Source: Chloroflexota bacterium
GTDB taxonomy: Bacteria; Chloroflexota; Anaerolineae; 4572-78
Direction of reading: 5' to 3'
NCBI GenBank assembly: GCA_024278015.1
Contig: JAJRUC010000320.1
Coordinates: forward strand, 1 to 45,404
Length of the DNA stretch: 45,404 bases
Part shown: positions 16,750-23,657 of the stretch, piece after piece
Numbering within the stretch: position 1 is the stretch's first letter
Layout: each line of letters opens with the position of its first letter
Position numbers and translations under genes: made by a program
The notes under the pieces: model-generated
The model's input: the letters and a program-made list of their open reading frames with translations, nothing else
What the model was told of the DNA's origin: nothing
Databases searched by the model: none

Positions 16750-17745
16750 TTATTCCTTGTCTTTGGCGCAACGGAAGCCGATGTCGTCGTTGGCGGTAAT
16801 GGTGGGGTCGCCGCCGTTGCGATTGGTGGTAGTCACAAATGCCTCCTCATCGAACCAGCCGCCCCCGCGCAAGCCACGAGTTTCCGGGTTGTAAAAGGGG
16901 TCCTGGTAGTTGCTGCCGGGGTAGGCTTGATAGGCGGAGGCAACCCACTCTTTAACGTTGCCGGCCACATCGAACAAGCCGTACGGGTTGGCCGGGAACG
17001 TCCCCACCGGCAGGGTGCGGCGCTGGCCGCTGTCTTTGCCGTTGAACATTGTGGGGTCGTAGGTATTCCCCCACGGAAAAAGGAAGCCGTCGGGGCCGCG
17101 CGCGGCTTTTTCCCATTCAAATTCGGTGGGCAGCCGTTTGCCCGCCCATTGACAAAAAGCCTGGGCATCGAAAAACGTGACAAATACCACCGGGTTGTTC
17201 TCTTTCCCTGCGGGGAAGACCCAGCGCCAGTTTTGGGGGCTGTTTTGCTGTTCACGATACGTTTGGTAGCCGGTAGCATCCACAAAGGCGGCGAAATCGG
17301 CATTGGATATTTCGTAGGCATCAATTGAAAAGGCGGGCAAATCCATTTTCTGGGCCGGGCCTTCATTTTGTTCGCTGTTGTCGTTGCCCAGCAAAAATGC
17401 GCCGGCCGGAATTTCCATCATAACATCGGTGATGGCCGGGGCCGGGGTGGGTGTGGGCGCTGGTGTGCTGTCTGCGGCGGGTTCTGTGGGCGGAATTGAC
17501 GGGGTGCGGGTGGGAGTAGGGCTGGGACGCGGCGTGGAAGTGGGCGGTAATGGCGGCGGTGTGGCGGTGGGTTTGAGTTTGACCACAGTGGGCGTTGGCG
17601 AAGTAGTTGAACGCGCCGTGGCCCGGGCCACTGATTTATCTTCCACCCGGTCAACAATATCGCCGCAGGCAGCGACATTCAGGGTCATCAGTGCCAGCAA
17701 AAAAAACAGCAGCATCCCTTGATGCAAAAATTTTCCGGTGCGCAT
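16750..17745 (-). CDS. FGE/SUMF1-fold lipoprotein, probably non-catalytic
   Basis: A 331-residue protein with a lipoprotein signal (LNVAAC, Cys27) and then a long Thr/Pro/Ser linker (residues about 40-100) of TPTPT type. From about residue 105 an FGE-sulfatase fold follows: IPAGAFLLGNDNSEQNEGP, VTFFDAQAFCQWAGKRLPTEFEWEKAARG, NPYGLFDVAGNVKEWV and LRGGGWFDEE to IGFRC. The Cys pair that oxidises sulfatase Cys in true formylglycine-generating enzymes is not seen in the C-terminal part, and no sulfatase is nearby. A surface-exposed binding or scaffold role is therefore more likely than catalysis. AGGAGA precedes the ATG at 17745. Confidence 0.85.
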   Translation of the reverse strand: MRTGKFLHQGMLLFFLLALMTLNVAACGDIVDRVEDKSVARATARSTTSPTPTVVKLKPTATPPPLPPTSTPRPSPTPTRTPSIPPTEPAADSTPAPTPTPAPAITDVMMEIPAGAFLLGNDNSEQNEGPAQKMDLPAFSIDAYEISNADFAAFVDATGYQTYREQQNSPQNWRWVFPAGKENNPVVFVTFFDAQAFCQWAGKRLPTEFEWEKAARGPDGFLFPWGNTYDPTMFNGKDSGQRRTLPVGTFPANPYGLFDVAGNVKEWVASAYQAYPGSNYQDPFYNPETRGLRGGGWFDEEAFVTTTNRNGGDPTITANDDIGFRCAKDKE

Positions 17746-18029
17746 CCACGTCTCCTGAAGGGGTTTGATATTATCAAAAGCCGGCAATTCTTGAATAACG
17801 CAACAGAGAGCAATTCAAGCCGCGACATCAAAACTGCAAACAAAAAGCAAAACGCTTCATCCATCCATCGTTGCTTTTGAAGTGGGGTGAGCAATATAAA
17901 ATTTATCAAAAACCATTGACTTTTTTAGTATAACGGCATGGCGATGTTGTGTCAAACTTTGATTAAGGCTCAGAAGAATATCATTATGTGATTTTTGTTT
18001 TGCGCATGTGCGAAAAATCACGAAAGTTA

Positions 18030-18045
18030 TGTGACATTTGTCACT
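18030..18045 (+). promoter_or_regulatory. CRP/FNR-superfamily-like activator site
   Basis: TGTGACATTTGTCACT matches the CRP pattern TGTGA-N6-TCACA at nine of ten positions and has 6-bp perfect arms (GTGACA/TGTCAC). Its centre lies about 42 bp before the transcription start expected from the TATAAT at 18068, the classic class II activator position. Which regulator binds is inference. Confidence 0.55.
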
Positions 18046-18073
18046 ATACAATCAAGAGAGGGATGAGTATAAT
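18045..18073 (+). promoter_or_regulatory. Sigma-70-type promoter of the arsR-sulfur operon
   Basis: The -10 box TATAAT (18068-18073) is perfect. A weak -35 box TATACA (18045-18050) lies at 17-bp spacing, as expected for a promoter that depends on an activator. The predicted start is near 18080. Confidence 0.6.
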
Positions 18074-18080
18074 TTGGATA

Positions 18081-18110
18081 GTATATTCGAATATACGGAT
18101 ATTACCGTAT
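18081..18110 (+). promoter_or_regulatory. ArsR-type operator palindromes at the transcription start
   Basis: GTATATTCGAATATAC (18081-18096) is a perfect 16-bp palindrome. It overlaps a second inverted repeat, ATACGG (18093-18098) with CCGTAT (18105-18110). The location at +1 to +30 of the predicted start, just before the arsR gene, is typical of ArsR/SmtB autorepression. Confidence 0.65.
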
Positions 18111-18126
18111 GCAGGTGCAGGGAAAT

Positions 18127-18468
18127 ATGAAACGACCGAACACCCAGGAATTAAGAGAAATGCATGCCACATTATGCCAGGCCTTGGCCGATCCAACTCG
18201 CATCGCGCTTCTATATGAGCTTGGTAATGGCCCCAAGCACGTAAATGAATTTGTAAATGCCCTGAATTTGCCTCAGGCAACCGTCTCCCGGCATTTGAAA
18301 ATGCTGCGGGAGCGCTCGTTGGTAAATACCAGGCGAGAAGGCTCGTATATCTACTACAGTTTGGCTGATGAGCGAGTTTTAGGCGCTTTGGATATTATGT
18401 TTTCCGTTAAAAATGACATTTTGGTTCGACAAGGAAATCTGGCAAAAACTTCTTCACAAACCGACTGA
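18127..18468 (+). CDS. ArsR/SmtB-family transcriptional repressor
   Basis: A 113-residue winged-helix regulator: LCQALADPTRIALLYELGNG, the recognition helix region LPQATVSRHLKMLRERSLV, and the wing REGSYIYYSL. It is the first gene of the sulfur operon and sits behind a promoter with a perfect palindrome at the start site, so autorepression and control of the downstream genes are likely. Only one Cys (residue 17) is present. There is neither the Cys pair of the persulfide sensors BigR/SqrR nor the CVC metal site of ArsR, so the signal is unclear. ATG at 18127 with GCAGGG just upstream; an ATG six codons earlier is possible but lies within the operator. Confidence 0.88.
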   Translation: MKRPNTQELREMHATLCQALADPTRIALLYELGNGPKHVNEFVNALNLPQATVSRHLKMLRERSLVNTRREGSYIYYSLADERVLGALDIMFSVKNDILVRQGNLAKTSSQTD

Positions 18469-18482
18469 AAGTAGGTGATGCA

Positions 18483-19466
18483 ATGCAACCTCTAAAACCA
18501 TTCTCTTTACTGTTGGTTGGCATGGTGCTGATTGTTGTCGGCATGGTGCTGGCTATCCCTCAACCAGCCGAAGCCCAGTGTGGATCTTCGGTTTCGTCTT
18601 GTAAAACGTGTCACGAAACCCGGGGCGAAGACTCTGTCAATACCGAAGGTGCGTGGCACACTGAACACGCTTTTGGTGATTTTTGCGAATTTTGCCACGC
18701 CGGTAACGTGCAGGCCGGCGATAAAGCAGGGGCGCACGAAGGGTTGGCCGAGCCGCTGGGCGACATTGCCGCCAGTTGTCAGGGTTGCCACCCCAATGAC
18801 TTGATGGAGCGCGCCGAAAAATACGCCTCCGTTTTGGGGGTGGAAATCGGTGGTGGCGCCGACAGTGGCAGCAATAGCGACAACAGCAGCAACACCGGTG
18901 GCAGCGGTAACAGCGATTCCGGTAGTGGGGCGACGGCCCCCGTCACGAGTGTTTCCGCGCCGTTGGGCGGAGAGGAAATTGACTACAACCTCCTTTACAT
19001 TGAAACCATCACCCCCGAACCACTCATTAAAAACTGGGGCAACATCATTTTGATTTTGATGAGCGTCGCCGTGGCGGGCGCCTTTTTTGTGACGGCCTGG
19101 AGTTGGGAAGGCTGGGGTAAAGTGGCTGCCGGGTGGATTAACGACAACGTCAATCCCCTTACCGAAGCTGTCTTGGAGGCAAATACCGCCGTCACCGTTG
19201 AAGATGAGCAGGCCGGTTCCATCCCCTCTTCCACCGAACTGGCCGCGCTGTTTGAACGCAAACCGGAACTGAAAACCCTGTGGCCCAAGCTGGCAGAAGG
19301 AAATTCTGTAATGCTTAGAGACCTGAGCCAGATTTTAAGCGACGAAAAACAGGGCGCCCATTTTCTACATACGGTTAGCCGCCTTGACTTCAAATTGGCC
19401 TCGGCCTTGAAGCAGTTGGGCGAAAACGACAGAGAACTTTTATTGGCTCTGGTTAAAGAAATATAA
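18483..19466 (+). CDS. Membrane-anchored triheme cytochrome c with cytoplasmic tail
   Basis: 327 residues. A signal peptide (to about residue 31, AEA) leads to an extracytoplasmic part with three CXXCH heme sites: CKTCH (40-44), CEFCH (68-72) and CQGCH (99-103). A Ser/Gly/Asn-rich linker (about 121-160) follows, then one helix (NIILILMSVAVAGAFFVTAW, about 187-206), and a ~120-residue charged tail that should lie in the cytoplasm. The tail is not recognised. It is the second gene of the operon, before the YeeE-like permease halves, and probably passes electrons to or from the Mo enzyme encoded downstream. A cytochrome with a sizeable cytosolic tail is unusual and might link permease or signalling to electron flow. 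Confidence 0.85.
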   Translation: MQPLKPFSLLLVGMVLIVVGMVLAIPQPAEAQCGSSVSSCKTCHETRGEDSVNTEGAWHTEHAFGDFCEFCHAGNVQAGDKAGAHEGLAEPLGDIAASCQGCHPNDLMERAEKYASVLGVEIGGGADSGSNSDNSSNTGGSGNSDSGSGATAPVTSVSAPLGGEEIDYNLLYIETITPEPLIKNWGNIILILMSVAVAGAFFVTAWSWEGWGKVAAGWINDNVNPLTEAVLEANTAVTVEDEQAGSIPSSTELAALFERKPELKTLWPKLAEGNSVMLRDLSQILSDEKQGAHFLHTVSRLDFKLASALKQLGENDRELLLALVKEI

Positions 19467-19483
19467 ATAAAGGAGACACTTCA

Positions 19484-20017
19484 ATGAGCAAAGTTATGCG
19501 TTGGTTCAAATCGCCCGAATGGTCGCCCTATATTGGGGGGGCCGGGTTAGGGCTGCTGGGCATCCTCGCCCTGCTGTTTACCGACCGCCTGTTTGGAGCC
19601 TCTGGCGCGTTTGAAAATGTGGCTGGCTCTATTATGCACGTTATTTCGCCTGCATTGGCCGAAAATATGTACTGGAAGTTTATTATGCCTGCCGGGTTTG
19701 GTTTTGGGGTAATGATGCTGATTGGCATCTTCCTCGGCTCGATGGCTTCGGCGCTGATTTCCGGTACGTTTAAACTGCGCGCCGTTTCCGATGACCAGTG
19801 GGTGCAGGTGTTCGGCCCCAGCCGCTGGAAGCGATGGGGCATGCTGTTTGGGGGCGCAATTTTGCTTGAGTACGGCGCGGGCATCGCCGGAGGCTGCACC
19901 AGCGGCCTGGCAATTTCCGGCGGTGTGCAACTGGCTCCGGCGGCCTTCCTGTTTATGGCCGGTATGTTCATCTCCGGCATTATTACGGCAATGATACTGT
20001 ACGGAAAGAGGTATTAA
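19484..20017 (+). CDS. YeeE/YedE-family sulfur permease, first half
   Basis: A 177-residue membrane protein with about four or five helices. It matches the half-size members of the YeeE/YedE (Sulf_transp) family; full-length relatives such as TsuA import thiosulfate. The conserved motif is LEYGAGIAGGCTSGLAISGG, with Cys138 in the GGCTSG turn that lines the substrate path in the family. AAGGAGAC precedes the ATG. The second half begins two bases after this stop codon, so the two presumably assemble as one transporter. Cargo is inferred to be a sulfur species from the family and from the neighbouring Mo enzyme. Confidence 0.88.
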   Translation: MSKVMRWFKSPEWSPYIGGAGLGLLGILALLFTDRLFGASGAFENVAGSIMHVISPALAENMYWKFIMPAGFGFGVMMLIGIFLGSMASALISGTFKLRAVSDDQWVQVFGPSRWKRWGMLFGGAILLEYGAGIAGGCTSGLAISGGVQLAPAAFLFMAGMFISGIITAMILYGKRY

Positions 20018-20019
20018 TA

Positions 20020-20571
20020 ATGACAGCTTTACTTCCCGCCTTGATTGTTGGCTTTGCGTTTGGCTGGATTTTGCAAAAATCCCGCTTAACGCAATACGCA
20101 AAAATTGTTAACGTTTTCCGCTTTACCGATACCGCAGTTTTAAAATTTATCCTCACCTCCATTGTGGTTGGCGCGGGCGGCATTTACTTGCTCAAGGATA
20201 TGGGTTTGGTGGCTTTAACCGGAACCACCCCCACCTATATTGTCGGTAATCTGTTGGGTGGCCTGATTTTTGGCGCCGGCATGGCCGGCGCCGGATTTTG
20301 ACCGGGCACTTGCGCCGCCGGTGGCGGCCAAGGCAATGTGGATTATCTGATTCCCGGTGTGTCAGGTTTTTTAGTTGGCGCTATCCTCTTCGGTTTAACA
20401 TACGGTGATGTCTTCCCGGTGATTTCTGCCATCGCCAACCTGGGCAATACTTACATGCCCGAATTGTTCAACGTCAATCATTGGTTACTCATCATCTTTT
20501 TGGCCCTTTTCTCTGTCTATCTGTTTTATATCCTGTCCAAAAAGGGTGAATTCAGAAAAGACAGTCTTTAA
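20020..20571 (+). CDS. YeeE/YedE-family sulfur permease, second half: candidate selenoprotein (Sec94 at in-frame TGA)
   Basis: Read through the TGA at 20299-20301, this is a 183-residue membrane protein with the same character as the preceding half. The TGA falls at residue 94 inside GAGF-U-PGTCAAGGG, exactly where the family has its conserved Cys (G-x-C-P-G-T). The frame continues 89 codons with helices (IPGVSGFLVGAILFGL; LLIIFLALFSVYLFYIL) to a TAA. Starting 8 bases after the TGA is a hairpin with a GGU loop that meets bacterial SECIS rules (listed separately). In family members such as TsuA these thiols handle the substrate by transient hydrogen bonding or persulfide chemistry; Sec would be more reactive. 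A plain nonsense mutation or a base-call error is the alternative, less likely given the exact position and the hairpin. Selenium machinery genes are not in the window. Confidence 0.82.
20299..20332 (+). promoter_or_regulatory. Predicted bacterial SECIS element following UGA
   Basis: After UGA (20299-20301) a stem forms: CTTG (20309-20312) with CAAG (20329-20332), a bulged C at 20313, then GCCGCC (20314-20319) with GGCGGC (20323-20328). The loop GGU (20320-20322) lies 18 nt after the UGA. Known bacterial SECIS elements need a short stem, a small loop with G among its first two bases, and 16-37 nt spacing; E. coli fdhF has a GGU in its loop and a bulged base below. Caveat: the stem overlaps Ala-Ala-Gly-Gly-Gly codons, which are self-complementary. 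Confidence 0.72.
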
Positions 20572-20771
20572 ATTTGCGCCGGGTGCGCCCAGAATTTCAG
20601 GAAATCTGGACAAACCAGAGGGAATTCGGGGGGATACCCCCCGCGCCCCCCAGTCTGTCCTAAAACCCTGGACAGACCCATTCGCGCCTTCAGAACAGAA
20701 ATTTGCGTTCGCCATTGATACTGGTGAACACGAACGCTATAAGCTGGAAGCTATTTTTACAGGAGCATAGC
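20572..20771 (+). other. Intercistronic region with two hairpins
   Basis: A 200-nt gap inside the sulfur operon. GGGGGG-ATA-CCCCCC (20628-20642) and GTCTGTCC (20653-20660) with GGACAGAC (20670-20677) form two adjacent hairpins before the Mo-subunit gene. There is no T tract. They could adjust the ratio of the permease to the reductase messages. No gene is seen. Confidence 0.45.
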
Positions 20772-23033
20772 ATGACTGATACCAAAAATTTACCCCCTGC
20801 CGAAGACTCCACACTGAATCCATCGCTCTCCCGCCGCCAATTTATGGGCCTGGGCTTGGGCACAGCCGCCGGGGCGGCCTTACTGGGCAAATACACCCTG
20901 CTGCAATCTGCCGACGGCCAAAAGACCGCCGGCAAGCGCGGCCATTATCCCCCCACCAGCTTTGACCGGGAAGTATACACCATGTGTGAAATGTGCGTAT
21001 GGCGATGTGGGGTAAAAGCTAAAGTAAAAGATAACGTTGTTTACAAGCTCGATGGCAACCCCTTCCATCCCCATTCTCGTGGAATGTTGTGTCCGCGCGG
21101 GCAGGCGGGTGTGGCCACCCTGTACGACCCCGACCGCCTGAAATATCCCCTCATTCGCAAGGGCGCTCGTGGCGAAGGGAAGTGGGTGCGGGCCAGTTGG
21201 GAAGAGGCCCTAGATTACGTTGCCAGCCGTATGCTGGAAATTAAAGACACCTACGGCCCCGAAGCAATGGTTTTCAGCACCACCCACAACTTAATCCAAA
21301 CCCAATTTGAAAACCTGCTCAAAGCCTATGGCTCTCCCAATTACGGCACTCAGCGTTCGTTGTGTTTTAATGCCATGATTACCTCGAACCTGCTCACTTA
21401 CGGCATGGAAGAACCGGGCCGTGAGTATTCGCAGGTCAAATACATCATCCTCACCGGCCGTAACTTGCTTGATGCTATCTCTAATTCAGAAACGCAAGAC
21501 CTGGTGGCTGCTTTAAGCCGGGGCGCAAAACTGGTGGTGCTGGACCAGCGTTTTACCAAAACCGCCGCCAAAGCCGATATGTGGCTACCCGTCAAACCGG
21601 GCACAGACCTGGCCTTTTATCTGGCAATGCTCAACGTTATCATCACCGAAGGTCGCTACAATGAGCGCTTTGTTGAAGAAAATACCGTTGGGTTTGAAGA
21701 ACTGAAAGCAACAGTACAGCAATACACCCCCGAATGGGCCGCCAGTAAATGCGAAATCCCGGCAGAAACTATCCGCCAGATTGCTCGTGAATTTGCCGCA
21801 GAAGCGCCTCACGTTTTTGCCCACCCCGGTTGGCGAACCAGCAACTTCACCAACTCGTTCCAAACTTCGCGTGCCGTGGCTATCTTAAACGCCATTGTGG
21901 GCAACTGGGAACAACCCGGCGGCTTTTTTGCGGCAGCAGGCGAAGGAGGCGGCCTGGAACTTGGCTCTGTGCCGCAGCCCCCTTACCCCCGCGTCAGCGC
22001 CTTGCGGCTGGATGGCGTGCCCTGGAAATACCCGCTGGTTCCGCTTAAACTTGGCGTGTTCCAGGAAATCCGCGACAACATCTTGAGCGGAGAACCCTAT
22101 CAGGCGCATGGCTGGTTCATTTACCGCCAAAACCCGGTCAACTCTTTGCCGGAACGCCGTAAAACGATGGAAGCCCTCAGTAAACTCGATTTCATCGTCA
22201 CCACCGATATCAGTATGAACGATACGGCCTGGTTCTCTGACGTGGTGCTGCCAGAGGCCTCTTATCTGGAGCGCTACGACCCCTTGCACGTGATGGGCAA
22301 CACCCTCTTTTTGCGTCAGCCGGTGGTTGAGCCGCTATTTGAAAGTAAACCCGGTCTGTGGATTTTTAAAGAACTGGGTACCCGCCTGGGGCTGGCCGAT
22401 TTCTTCCAGTATGAAGATGAAGAAGACTACATTCGCCAGCAAATTGCGCCGTTGGACATATCGCTGGAAGAGTTGAAGACTCGCGGCTATTACACCGCCC
22501 CCACCGAAGCTGGCAGCGCAGGAGCGGGTGAACAGAAATTTACCTTCAATACCCCCAGCGGCAAAATCGAACTGGCATCTGAAGTGTTGCGCAATAGCGG
22601 CTTTAATGCGGTTCCACAATGGGAAATTCCGACCCTTAATCAGCAGGATGAATTCTATCTGCTTTCCGGGAAAGTGGCGCAGCACACCCAATTTGCCACA
22701 CATAACAATCGACTTTTGCACGAAAGACAACCCGGCAATCCACTGTGGATTAATCCTGAACCCGCCGCCCAACGCAAACTGAAAGATGGCGATATGGCGT
22801 GGGTGGAAAGTGCCGGCGGCAAAGTTAAAACGCCGGTTCACGTCACCGAGCGAATCCGACCCGATAGCGTCTTTATGGTTCCGGGCTTTGGACATACCAG
22901 CAAAGGACTGACCACCGCCTACGGTGCCGGCGTTAGCGATAGCGACTTGCACGTAACCTTCACCGACCCGATTTCCGGCTCTCAAGCGTTGAGCCAGACG
23001 TGTGTAAAAATCTATAAAGCAGACGAATCGTAA
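20772..23033 (+). CDS. Molybdopterin oxidoreductase, polysulfide/thiosulfate reductase-like catalytic subunit
   Basis: A 753-residue CISM-family catalytic subunit (PsrA/PhsA type). A Tat signal SRRQFMGLGLGTAAGAALLG (residues 20-39) sends it folded across the membrane. CEMC...CG...LCPRG supplies the 4Fe-4S ligands (Cys72, 75, 79, 107). YGTQRSLCFNAM holds the probable Mo ligand Cys198, not Sec. The C-terminal domain with NPLWINPEPAAQR and TEAGSAGAG-type loops is the dinucleotide-binding cap. AGGAG lies 6 nt before the ATG. Followed directly by the Fe-S and NrfD subunits. Reduction of polysulfide, thiosulfate or tetrathionate at the expense of quinol, or the reverse, fits the context; the exact substrate cannot be read. 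Confidence 0.88.
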   Translation: MTDTKNLPPAEDSTLNPSLSRRQFMGLGLGTAAGAALLGKYTLLQSADGQKTAGKRGHYPPTSFDREVYTMCEMCVWRCGVKAKVKDNVVYKLDGNPFHPHSRGMLCPRGQAGVATLYDPDRLKYPLIRKGARGEGKWVRASWEEALDYVASRMLEIKDTYGPEAMVFSTTHNLIQTQFENLLKAYGSPNYGTQRSLCFNAMITSNLLTYGMEEPGREYSQVKYIILTGRNLLDAISNSETQDLVAALSRGAKLVVLDQRFTKTAAKADMWLPVKPGTDLAFYLAMLNVIITEGRYNERFVEENTVGFEELKATVQQYTPEWAASKCEIPAETIRQIAREFAAEAPHVFAHPGWRTSNFTNSFQTSRAVAILNAIVGNWEQPGGFFAAAGEGGGLELGSVPQPPYPRVSALRLDGVPWKYPLVPLKLGVFQEIRDNILSGEPYQAHGWFIYRQNPVNSLPERRKTMEALSKLDFIVTTDISMNDTAWFSDVVLPEASYLERYDPLHVMGNTLFLRQPVVEPLFESKPGLWIFKELGTRLGLADFFQYEDEEDYIRQQIAPLDISLEELKTRGYYTAPTEAGSAGAGEQKFTFNTPSGKIELASEVLRNSGFNAVPQWEIPTLNQQDEFYLLSGKVAQHTQFATHNNRLLHERQPGNPLWINPEPAAQRKLKDGDMAWVESAGGKVKTPVHVTERIRPDSVFMVPGFGHTSKGLTTAYGAGVSDSDLHVTFTDPISGSQALSQTCVKIYKADES

Positions 23034-23074
23034 TCGGCCTTGACCGGATACGAACCCTGATTACGGAGTAAATT

Positions 23075-23656
23075 ATGGCTAATCCCGCAAAAGAATCCAA
23101 TACCCCCCCTAAAAAACGATGGGGTTTTGTGATGGAACCGGAGCGATGTATCGACTGCGAAGCCTGTATGGTGGCCTGCAGTGTTGAAAACCAGGTGCCG
23201 CTGGGCGAACATCGCAACTGGATTTCTCACAAAGAGATGGGCATCTTCCCCGATTTGAACATCACCTTTATGCCCGAAAATTGCCACCATTGCAGCAACC
23301 CCCCGTGCGAGCGCGTATGCCCCACCGGAGCCACCTACCGTCGAGACGATGGTATTGTGCTGGTAGATTACGATAAGTGCATCGGTTGTAAATATTGCAT
23401 GATGGCCTGTCCCTACGATGCCCGCTACGTGAACGAAGAAAAACAGGCCGTTGACAAGTGTACCTTCTGCGTCCATCGGCTGGATGCGGGCTTACCGCCA
23501 GCCTGTGTAGAAACCTGTGTGGGCGGGGCGCGTCACTTTGGCGACCTGAACGACCCGTACAGCGAAGTCTCTAAATTATTGGCCACGCACGATTATTATC
23601 AGCTTTACGAAGAAGCCGGTACTGGCCCAGCCATTTATTACATTAGAGGAAAGTAA
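23075..23656 (+). CDS. PsrB/PhsB-like four-cluster ferredoxin subunit
   Basis: A 193-residue electron-transfer subunit with sixteen Cys in four groups: 25/28/31/35, 70/73/78/82, 102/105/108/112 and 129/132/144/148. This is the pattern of DMSO/polysulfide-reductase beta subunits carrying four 4Fe-4S clusters. Motifs include CIDCEACMVAC, CIGCKYCMMACPYDARY and CVETCVGGARHFGDL. It has no signal of its own and should ride with the Tat-exported catalytic subunit. It carries electrons between the quinone site in the NrfD subunit and the Mo centre. One base separates it from the next gene. Confidence 0.94.
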   Translation: MANPAKESNTPPKKRWGFVMEPERCIDCEACMVACSVENQVPLGEHRNWISHKEMGIFPDLNITFMPENCHHCSNPPCERVCPTGATYRRDDGIVLVDYDKCIGCKYCMMACPYDARYVNEEKQAVDKCTFCVHRLDAGLPPACVETCVGGARHFGDLNDPYSEVSKLLATHDYYQLYEEAGTGPAIYYIRGK

Positions 23657-23657
23657 A

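Larger units (their letters stand above)
17746..18126. other. Divergent control region upstream of the sulfur operon
   Basis: A 381-nt AT-rich gap between two divergent genes. The right half carries the arsR promoter, a CRP/FNR-like site and operator palindromes (listed separately). GTGATTTTT (17988-17996) and AAAAATCAC (18013-18021) form a further inverted repeat. AAAAGCAA (17843-17850) and TTGCTTTT (17871-17878) form another in the leader of the FGE-like gene. No gene is seen. Confidence 0.6.

Noticed and set aside
18127..18468. Naming the ArsR protein as a BigR/SqrR persulfide switch because of its palindrome and sulfur genes
   Set aside because: Only one Cys is present, so the known two-Cys sensing pair is missing.
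20299..20301. The TGA as an ordinary stop, giving two short proteins or a pseudogene
   Set aside because: The stop lies exactly at the family's conserved Cys, the frame continues with family-like sequence, and a SECIS-like hairpin follows. It remains the main alternative but is less likely.
20772..23033. A second selenocysteine in the Mo enzyme
   Set aside because: The Mo ligand position is a normal Cys codon (Cys198) and no in-frame TGA occurs.
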